This document shows, piece after piece, positions 58,106 through 64,000 of a stretch of 64,000 nucleotides of DNA (position 1 is the first letter of the stretch; every line of letters begins with the position of its first letter). The notes beneath the pieces were generated by a model. It saw only the letters and a program-made list of their open reading frames with translations. It had not been told where the DNA came from and searched no databases. The position numbers were made by a program, and so were the translations under genes. The DNA comes from Roseivivax isoporae LMG 25204 (lineage in GTDB: Bacteria > Pseudomonadota > Alphaproteobacteria > Rhodobacterales > Rhodobacteraceae), in contig NZ_JAME01000001.1 of NCBI RefSeq assembly GCF_000521865.1, forward strand, positions 1 through 64,000, read 5' to 3'.

Positions 58106-60276
58106 CAGTCCTCCCTTTCCGGCTCCCGTCCGGGCGGTGCATCCTCCCCCTCCTCCTCCGAAGGGGAGCCGCGCCGCACCGCAAGCGCATCCAGGGCACG
58201 CACTCCGCGGCCCTCTTCCAGCATCAGAAGCGGGTTGATCTCCGCCTCTGCCACGTCGTCGCAAAGCGCGAGACGCGACAGTCGCGCGACCGCGTCGGCC
58301 AGCGCGTCGAGATCGCCCCGCGGCCGGTTGCGGAAACCCCGGGCAACACGCAGGAAAGACACCTCGTTGAGCATCCGCCGCGCTTCCTCGGTCGTCACGG
58401 GGGCCACGCGGATGGCAGTGTCGCGCAGAGCCTCCGCGAGAACGCCGCCCGCGCCCAGCATAACCACCGGGCCAAGTTGCGGGTCACGGCGGAAGCCCAC
58501 GAGCGCCTCGGCGATGCCCGTTTCCATCCGCTGCACGAGCACGCCGCGAAGGCGCGCCCTGGGATGCGCCGCGCGTTGAGTCGCCATCAGCCGGTCGAAG
58601 GCCGTCTCCACCGCCGCGCGGTCGGTCAGGCCCAGGATCAGACCGCCAGTGTCGGACTTGTGCGGGATGTCCGGTGACACGATCTTGAGTGCCACCGGAT
58701 CGCTGCCGAGGCGCGCGAAGATCTCGCCTGCCGCCGTGGCGCTGTCGGCAAGGCCTCCCTCGGGCCCGGAGATGCCGAGAAGGTCGCAAAGCCGGCGGGC
58801 CTCGATCTCGTCGAGGGCCGGATCGTCGGCCGCGTTGAAAAGGGCGCGGACCGAACGAGCGAGATGTGCGTCGGGTGCAGCTTCGGCTTCGGGCGGACAG
58901 CGCGTGAGCCGCGCACGCAACCCTTCGGCGCAGGACTCCGCCGTCCGGAACACGGCCAGCCCTTCCTCTGTCAGCAGGAGGCGTGATTCGTCGGCGGCCG
59001 GCACGAGGTAGACCCCGAGGGGTTTCGCGCCCTGCGCGAAGCCACGCAGCGGCGCCACGGCGAGTTCGGGATGGAACTGCGACGACGAGCCGATGACCAT
59101 GGCGATCGCGTCGACATCGTCGCTCGCCCGAAGGGCGTCAAGGACGGCGCGCACAAGCGCCGGCCGCGTGCCGGCCAGCGTCAGGTCGATCAGACCGGCC
59201 GGGCTTCCCGTCACGCCATGTTCAGCGAGGATCGCGTGGACCTCGGACAGGGGCGGCGCCATCTCGAGCCCGAGCGATGCGAGCGCGTCCACCACCATCG
59301 CGCCACCGCCGCCCGTGGTCGTCACGACGGCCACGCGCCGGCCCTTCGGAGCGCCCGATCCGAGAAACAGCGGCGGCGCCTCGAACAGGGTCTCGAGGAT
59401 GCGCACGCGGGCGATCCCGAGATGTGCGAGGAGCGCGTCCGCCACGGCGTCGCTTCCAGCGAGCGCGCCGGTATGGGTCGCGGCTAGCGCCTGTCCGGCC
59501 TCGGACCGACCGAGCTTGTAGGCGAGGACGGGCTTGCCGGTGGCCTGGGCGGCGCGGGCAAAACGCGCCAATGCCGCCCGGTCCTTGATCGACTCGAGGA
59601 ACAGCAGGATCGCCTCGCAGCGCGGGTCCTGCAGCATGACCTCGCCGATCTCGCCCACGGTCAGGTCGATCTCGTTGCCGACCGAGACGAGGCTCGAAAA
59701 CCCTATGCCGCGCGCCGCGCCCTGCGACAGCAGAGCGCCGATCATGCTGCCGCTCTGCGAGATGACGCCGTACCGGCCGCGCGGCAGGGCATCCATCTCG
59801 AGCGTCGCGTTGGCGCTGCAGGTGAAGCCCTCGGTGTCGATGATCCCGATGGAGTTGGGCCCCAGCAGTCGCACGCCTCCCTCGCGCGCCGCCCGGGCGA
59901 CCGCCTCCTGCCGGTCGGCGCCGGTCGCGCCTGCCTCGGCGAAGCCGTCGCTCAGGATCGTGGCGCAGCGGATGCCTCGCGCGGCACAGTCGCGCACGGC
60001 CTGCGCCACCGCGTCGGCGGCCACGAGGATGAAGGCATGATCGATGCCGTCGGGCGCGTCCGCGAGCGACGCACAGGCCGCGAGGCCATCGATCGTTTCG
60101 ACACCCGGGTTGATGGGGAAGATCTGCCCCGCATAGCCGTGTTTCCGAAGGTAGCGCAGCGGGCGTGCCGTGGTCTTGGCCGGGTTCGAGGACGCCCCTA
60201 CAAGCGCCACGGAGCGCGGGGAGAACAACGCCTGCGCCAGCCTTGTATCCGGCGTCCTGGTCCCGGCCAGCGTCAT
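58105..60276 (-). CDS. ADP-forming acyl-CoA synthetase (acetate-CoA ligase family)
   Basis: A 723-residue fused enzyme. The CoA-binding domain is at residues 10-145 (SVALVGASSNPAKTTARPLRYL). The succinyl-CoA-ligase-like domains follow, 150-460 (SQSGSMIGALLSQGAARGIGF, then ATHTGALAGSDA with the likely phospho-His). An ATP-grasp domain (about 490-700) has VALKIVSPDIPHKSDTGG and AEINPLL near the end. It makes an acyl-CoA from acid, CoA and ATP, giving ADP and phosphate, reversibly. The C-terminal acidic tail (SPSEEEGEDAPPG) is unusual. The gene overlaps its neighbours by four and one bases, with the acyl-CoA dehydrogenase upstream, so the thioester is probably its substrate. Confidence 0.92.
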   Translation of the reverse strand: MTLAGTRTPDTRLAQALFSPRSVALVGASSNPAKTTARPLRYLRKHGYAGQIFPINPGVETIDGLAACASLADAPDGIDHAFILVAADAVAQAVRDCAARGIRCATILSDGFAEAGATGADRQEAVARAAREGGVRLLGPNSIGIIDTEGFTCSANATLEMDALPRGRYGVISQSGSMIGALLSQGAARGIGFSSLVSVGNEIDLTVGEIGEVMLQDPRCEAILLFLESIKDRAALARFARAAQATGKPVLAYKLGRSEAGQALAATHTGALAGSDAVADALLAHLGIARVRILETLFEAPPLFLGSGAPKGRRVAVVTTTGGGGAMVVDALASLGLEMAPPLSEVHAILAEHGVTGSPAGLIDLTLAGTRPALVRAVLDALRASDDVDAIAMVIGSSSQFHPELAVAPLRGFAQGAKPLGVYLVPAADESRLLLTEEGLAVFRTAESCAEGLRARLTRCPPEAEAAPDAHLARSVRALFNAADDPALDEIEARRLCDLLGISGPEGGLADSATAAGEIFARLGSDPVALKIVSPDIPHKSDTGGLILGLTDRAAVETAFDRLMATQRAAHPRARLRGVLVQRMETGIAEALVGFRRDPQLGPVVMLGAGGVLAEALRDTAIRVAPVTTEEARRMLNEVSFLRVARGFRNRPRGDLDALADAVARLSRLALCDDVAEAEINPLLMLEEGRGVRALDALAVRRGSPSEEEGEDAPPGREPERED

Positions 60277-61433
60277 GAGCGCGGCCCGCGTTGCGAAAAG
60301 CGGGTGCCGAACACGCCTTCGGCGATGCGGTTGCGCATCATCTCGAGCGATCCGCCGGCGATCTGCCAGCCGCGCGTCTTGCGGAAGCAGTATTCGACGA
60401 GAGTCTCCTGACAGTAGCCCATGCCACCCATGACTTGCATCGCCTCGTTGCTGGCGCGAAAGCCGACCTCGTTGCACATGAGCTTGGCAACCGCGGTGTG
60501 CTGGGCGTCGGGCAGCCCGTGGTCGGCGCTGACCGCCGCCCGGTAGAGCAGGAGCTGCGCTGCCTCCATCTGTGCGTGGATGTCGGCAAACTTCCATTGC
60601 AGGCCCTGGAAGTCGCTGAGCGTGCGGCCGAACTGGCGTCGCTGCGCGGCGTAGTCGCGCGCGGTGTTGAAGGCATGCCGCCCCACGGCGAGTGCACGGG
60701 CGGAGTTGCCGATCCGCTCGGCGTTGAAGCCAGTGATCTGTTTCTTGAAGCCCCCGGGGCCCAGCAACAGGTTCTCTTCCGGGATGAACACGTCATCGAA
60801 GAAGAGCGGGCACCACGTCTCGCCGTTCATGTAGCTGGCTGGTGTGCCGAGGGAAAAGCCCTGCATGCCGCGCTCGACGATGACCGAACCGATCTGGCCC
60901 ACGCCCTCCCCGAAGCGGCAGTAGACGAGGAACACGTTTGCCTCGGCCGAGTGGCTGGTGAAGACCTTTCCACCCTTCAGCAGCCACCCCTGGCCGTCGG
61001 GTGCGGGGCGGGCCGTGGTCCTGAGGTCCGTCACTGCCGAGCCGGCCTCGGCCTCGGTCATGCCGAGCCCGATGACCGTCTCTCCTGCGAGAAGCCCGGA
61101 CAGGTAGCGTGCCTTCTGGTCGGGCGTGGCGTATTCGGCAAAGGTGCGGATCGGTCCGAAATTTCCGGCCTGGATGACATCGGCGGATTTCGGGCAGACC
61201 AGCGCCACCGCCTCGATGGCGATGACGGCGTCCATCAGCGTTCCGCCCTGCCCGCCGTCCGCCTCGGGAATGGTGATGCCGAGCAGTCCCATCTTCGCCG
61301 CCTCGCGCGCCACGTCGAACGGAAAGCTGGGGGCCCGGGCGCGTTCCAGCGCCCCGCCGGCCAGGGTCCGTTCGGCCCACCCGCTTACGGAATCACGGAA
61401 GAGGCGTTGCTCCTGCGTCAGTTCGAAGTCCAT
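60273..61433 (-). CDS. Acyl-CoA dehydrogenase family protein
   Basis: A 386-residue FAD enzyme. It has FELTQEQRLFRDSVSGWAER at the N-terminus, the FAD/substrate site GLGMTEAEAGSAVTDL near 125, and the C-terminal MQVMGGMGYCQETLVEYCFR with GWQIAGGSLEMMRNRIAEGVFG. At the YEG position where medium-chain enzymes have the catalytic Glu it has AGG, as in many FadE-like members with the base elsewhere. It is the first gene of the 13-gene operon, divergent from a GntR regulator. It introduces a double bond into the activated acid. No enoyl-CoA hydratase gene is in the operon. Confidence 0.93.
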   Translation of the reverse strand: MDFELTQEQRLFRDSVSGWAERTLAGGALERARAPSFPFDVAREAAKMGLLGITIPEADGGQGGTLMDAVIAIEAVALVCPKSADVIQAGNFGPIRTFAEYATPDQKARYLSGLLAGETVIGLGMTEAEAGSAVTDLRTTARPAPDGQGWLLKGGKVFTSHSAEANVFLVYCRFGEGVGQIGSVIVERGMQGFSLGTPASYMNGETWCPLFFDDVFIPEENLLLGPGGFKKQITGFNAERIGNSARALAVGRHAFNTARDYAAQRRQFGRTLSDFQGLQWKFADIHAQMEAAQLLLYRAAVSADHGLPDAQHTAVAKLMCNEVGFRASNEAMQVMGGMGYCQETLVEYCFRKTRGWQIAGGSLEMMRNRIAEGVFGTRFSQRGPRS

Positions 61434-61632
61434 GTGCGCGTCGTCACTCCAGTCAGGTCTTAATGTCAGGTTGACTACATATTAATACTTTTGCAATAAA
61501 TTCTTTGCGGCCGCCGCCGAAGACTGCAACGAGGGCGGGCTTGACGCTCGGAGACGAGGATCTCTTTACTGCCCCGATGCCGGCGCCGACTGCGCCAAAC
61601 GGGTGCGAGACAGGAAGTGGGGCCGGTCGTCC
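61434..61632. promoter_or_regulatory. Divergent control region of the CoA-linked operon and gntR
   Basis: An AT-rich island (61455-61505). It has a direct repeat GTCAGGT (61452-61458 and 61465-61471), a TATTAATA dyad near 61480-61487 and TTGACT at 61471-61476, which could be a plus-strand -35 box with a poor -10 about 17 bases on. The dyad is a good candidate GntR/HutC operator, between the acyl-CoA dehydrogenase operon and the regulator. Confidence 0.5.
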
Positions 61633-62397
61633 ATGATGGATCCGACACCGTTGTATCATCGGATCTATCTGGTCCTCCGCGAGCAGATCCTCGACCGCAA
61701 GTTCGATCCGGACAAGCCCATGCCGAGCGAGATCGAGCTGGCGCGTGCCTACAGCGTGTCGCGCGTCACCCTGCGCAAGACGATGGAGCGGCTCGAGCGC
61801 GAAGGGCTGATCCTGCGCCAGCGCGGCCGCGGCACCTTCGCGGTTCCGCCGTCGTCGCAAACGCCTGTGCAGGCCGATGTCAGCGGGCTGGTCGAGAACC
61901 TCCTCGCCATGGGGCTCAGTACCCAGGTCAAGGTGCTGGAGTTCGAGTACACCCAGACGCCGCCCGACGCCGCGAGCGATATGGGCGTGGCGCCCGGCAC
62001 CATCGCGCAGCGCGCGGTGCGCCTGCGCAGCCTGAAGGACCGGCCGTTTTCCTACGCCGAGACATGGGTGCGCGAGGACATCGGACGGACCTACAGCGCC
62101 GAGGACATGGCAACGACGCCGCTCCTGCGGCTCTTCGAGATGGCCGGGGTCAAGATCGCGGGGGCCCACCAGAAGGTGATGGCCCGCTCCGCAGACTATG
62201 TCGTGGCCGACCTCCTCGGCGTCGAGGTGGGCTCGGCACTCCTCTGTATCAAGCGTGTAGTGCGGGACGAGAACGGCGCGGCGGTGGAGCGGATCCGCGC
62301 GCTCTACCGTCCTGATGTCTACGAGTTCGAGCTGAACCTGACCCTGGGGCAGGGTCCCGACGGCACCCTGTGGCAGCCGTCCCAGTGTATGCCGTGA
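61633..62397 (+). CDS. GntR/HutC-family transcriptional regulator (UTRA domain)
   Basis: About 254 residues. N-terminal winged HTH with MPSEIELARAYSVSRVTLRKTMERLE (near residues 30-55) and the wing LRQRGRGTF; then a UTRA effector domain with GVAPGTIAQRAVRLR, FSYAETWV, LLRLFEMAGV and ADLLGVEVGSALL. HutC-subfamily regulators respond to the substrate or an early intermediate of the adjacent pathway. Start: tandem ATG codons at 61633/61636 fit the family N-terminus (PTPLYHRIY); a GTG at 61603 is possible. No strong ribosome site precedes either. It is divergent from the 13-gene operon and 31 bases upstream of the MFS gene. Confidence 0.92.
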   Translation: MMDPTPLYHRIYLVLREQILDRKFDPDKPMPSEIELARAYSVSRVTLRKTMERLEREGLILRQRGRGTFAVPPSSQTPVQADVSGLVENLLAMGLSTQVKVLEFEYTQTPPDAASDMGVAPGTIAQRAVRLRSLKDRPFSYAETWVREDIGRTYSAEDMATTPLLRLFEMAGVKIAGAHQKVMARSADYVVADLLGVEVGSALLCIKRVVRDENGAAVERIRALYRPDVYEFELNLTLGQGPDGTLWQPSQCMP

Positions 62398-62428
62398 CGA
62401 TCGCCCTCCGTCGCCGCGCCCGGCGCGC

Positions 62429-63604
62429 ATGACCGGAATGACCGGTCGGCCGGCACGGCGCCACCCGCTGGTGGCGTTCGCGGCCTTTTTTCACCTTGCG
62501 GGCGTGCTTGGCACGCGACCCATCGTGCCGCTTTACGCCAGCGAGTTGGGGATCGGGCCGGCAGAGATCGGCGTGCTGGTCGCGCTGTTCGCCACGTTGC
62601 CGCTGTTCCTTGCCTTGCGCGCCGGCCGCTGGCTCGACCTGCGCGGCAGCCGCTCGATGCTGATCACGTGCACGATCGTGGCCGCGCTCGGCCTCGCGCT
62701 GCCCGAGCTGATGCCAGGGCGCCCGGGTCTCTACGCCTCGCAGGTCGTGACGGGGAGCGCGTCGACGCTCTTCATCCTCGCGGCTCAGCGCAGTGTCGGC
62801 GCGCTCGCGGCCGAGGCCGGGGCGCGCGAGCGCAACGTTGCGATCTTCAGCCTCGGCGTCGCGCTTGCAAGCTTCGCGGGACCGTTCCCTGCGGGTTTCA
62901 TCGCAGAAACGCTGGGCTACGGGCCGTCCTTCCTGATGCTCGGCGGGGTGACGCTCGCATCGCTCCTCGTCGCGGTCAGGCTGCCAGCGGACAGGCCAGA
63001 CGCGACCCCGGGCGTCGCGCCGTTCCCCGCCGGCAATCCGCTGCGCGTTCTGGGCTACAACCCCTACATGGGCCGCGCCTTCCTGATCTCGTCTCTCATC
63101 CTGATGGCCAAGGATATTTATGTCGCCTATTTCCCGCTCCATGCCGCGTCGATCGGCCTGTCCGCGGGGACGATCGGGGTCATCATCGGGCTCCACAACG
63201 GAGGAGGCGTTGTGATGCGCGTGGCCCTGCTTCCGCTGGTGGAGTGCTTCGGCAAGAATCGCGTGGTGGTCTCGTCGATCCTGCTCGGGGGCATCCTGTT
63301 CCTCGCGCTGCCCATGCTCGACGGCATCGTCCTTCTTACGCTTGCCTCGATCGGCATCGGGCTCGCGCTGGGTCTCGGTCAGCCGCTGTCGATCTCGACG
63401 ACGATCGCACTGTCGCCGCGGGACAAGCTGGGCGAGGTGTTGGGCGTCCGGCTGGGCTTCAACCGCTTCACGCAGGCCGTCGTGCCCCTGGGCTTCGGCG
63501 GCGCCGTGCTGGTGACAGGCGTCGCCGGCGTCTTCGCGGTGGTGGGCGCGGTCCTGTGCGTCGGCGCGACGCGGCTGCGCATCCCGGACGAGCACAGCCG
63601 CTGA
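62429..63604 (+). CDS. MFS-family transporter
   Basis: A 391-residue major facilitator protein with about twelve hydrophobic helices. The loop-2/3 motif is RAGRWLDLRGSRSM, and the second half begins near FLISSLILMAKDIYV. The short length and the YASELGIGPAEIGVLVA segment resemble drug-export or small-metabolite MFS proteins. It follows gntR by 31 bases in the same direction and ends nine bases from the convergent amidohydrolase. It could export a toxic intermediate or import a related substrate; direction cannot be told. Confidence 0.9.
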   Translation: MTGMTGRPARRHPLVAFAAFFHLAGVLGTRPIVPLYASELGIGPAEIGVLVALFATLPLFLALRAGRWLDLRGSRSMLITCTIVAALGLALPELMPGRPGLYASQVVTGSASTLFILAAQRSVGALAAEAGARERNVAIFSLGVALASFAGPFPAGFIAETLGYGPSFLMLGGVTLASLLVAVRLPADRPDATPGVAPFPAGNPLRVLGYNPYMGRAFLISSLILMAKDIYVAYFPLHAASIGLSAGTIGVIIGLHNGGGVVMRVALLPLVECFGKNRVVVSSILLGGILFLALPMLDGIVLLTLASIGIGLALGLGQPLSISTTIALSPRDKLGEVLGVRLGFNRFTQAVVPLGFGGAVLVTGVAGVFAVVGAVLCVGATRLRIPDEHSR

Positions 63605-63613
63605 CGCGCGGAA

Positions 63614-64000
63614 CTAGCGGCGCGAGCCCGAGGGGGCGTAGCCGCTGCCGGTGCGGCGGGCGGCGGACCAGGTTTCGGATCCCTCCCGGCGGGTGTCCGC
63701 CATGCCGCAGGCCGCGAAGACGCGGTCGGCCTCGGCCGCGGCCGCGCCCAGGATGTCGTCGGCCGAGACGTGCTGCGGTATCCGGTCGCGCAGGACCACG
63801 CGGCCGTCGACGATCACCGTGGACACGTCGGCGGCGCCGGCGAAATGGGTGACGCGGTTGAGCGGCATGACCGGTGGCCAGAGATGCGCGCTCCGGCCGT
63901 TGAGCAGCACGATGTCGGCCTTCTTGCCCACCTCGAGCGAGCCGATCTCGGCCTCGAGCCCGAGCGCCCGGGCGGCGTCGCGGGTGCACATCTCGAGCAC
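63614..64000 (-). CDS. Amidohydrolase family protein, C-terminal part (5' end outside window)
   Basis: The last 128 residues of a metal-dependent hydrolase that continues beyond the right edge. The segments MCTRDAARALGLEAEIGSLEVGKKADIVLLN and VIVDGRVVLRD are the C-terminal beta-sandwich of the SsnA/TrzN/chlorohydrolase branch, which includes guanine and adenosine deaminases and s-triazine hydrolases. The tail (ADTRREGSETWSAARR) is polar. The active-site His and Asp residues are not in the window. It is on the same strand as the CoA-linked operon but separated from it by gntR-MFS on the opposite strand, so it belongs to another unit. Confidence 0.88.
   Translation of the reverse strand: MLEMCTRDAARALGLEAEIGSLEVGKKADIVLLNGRSAHLWPPVMPLNRVTHFAGAADVSTVIVDGRVVLRDRIPQHVSADDILGAAAAEADRVFAACGMADTRREGSETWSAARRTGSGYAPSGSRR

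Overview
This is a very GC-rich chromosomal or megaplasmid segment. Its gene content (several ABC and TRAP uptake systems, DUF2291, an erythritol-type polyol locus, class III CoA-transferase, TAXI transporter) is typical of an alphaproteobacterium, most likely of the Rhodobacteraceae or a neighbouring group. The taxonomic call is inference from content and style, because no rRNA or marker gene lies in the window. I saw no tRNA, rRNA, CRISPR array, insertion sequence or integrase. Almost all DNA is coding, in long runs of overlapping genes.

Left part (1-21 kb). The 3' end of an EAL-domain gene runs in from the left edge. It converges on a minus-strand catabolic set: citF-like citrate lyase alpha subunit, class I [4Fe-4S] fumarase, an SDR, a SnoaL-like protein and a GST. 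A LysR-type regulator is divergent from the GST. Next comes a ten-gene minus-strand transport operon. It has one branched-chain-amino-acid-type binding protein followed by two complete permease/ATPase sets (H-M-G-F, then H-M-G-F again) and ends with a small FixH/YtkA-like periplasmic protein. Divergent from the binding protein are SDR, GST and two aldehyde dehydrogenases, then a DUF533 protein.

Middle (21-25 kb). An unrecognised 347-aa protein is followed by about 680 bases with no convincing gene. Then come a periplasmic SurA-N-like protein without a visible PPIase domain, and a spermidine-synthase-like protein fused to membrane helices that lacks a canonical start codon.

Tetritol locus (25-46 kb). 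On the minus strand, right to left: FGGY kinase, GlpD-like dehydrogenase, EryC-like isomerase, Fe-dependent alcohol dehydrogenase and EryD repressor (40.8-34.5 kb). Also on the minus strand: DeoR regulator, EryH (TIM-like), EryI (RpiB-like), a second FGGY kinase, a second GlpD-like dehydrogenase and a DhaK-DhaL fusion kinase (32.2-25.2 kb). On the plus strand between them lie fructose-1,6-bisphosphatase and class II aldolase. Divergent from eryA is a CUT2-type ABC importer: DUF2291 protein, ATPase, permease and binding protein. The ery enzymes would deliver erythrose 4-phosphate. The aldolase and phosphatase could turn it, with DHAP, into sedoheptulose 7-phosphate. The most striking gene is the importer ATPase (41799-44117): its two nucleotide-binding domains are followed by a C-terminal domain homologous to the effector domain of the EryD repressor of the same locus. 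This looks like a transporter directly sensing the pathway metabolite.

Right part (46-64 kb). A 13-gene minus-strand operon (61.4 to 46.4 kb, mostly 4-base overlaps) encodes acyl-CoA dehydrogenase, ADP-forming acyl-CoA synthetase, an NMT1/SsuABC-type ABC importer, two isocitrate-lyase/PEP-mutase-family lyases, two isochorismatase-fold amidohydrolases, a TAXI-type TRAP transporter, a class III CoA-transferase and 3-hydroxyacyl-CoA dehydrogenase. A divergent GntR/HutC regulator and an MFS transporter lie upstream. It reads as an uncharacterised pathway for an amide- or carbamoyl-bearing carboxylic acid. The window ends inside an amidohydrolase gene.
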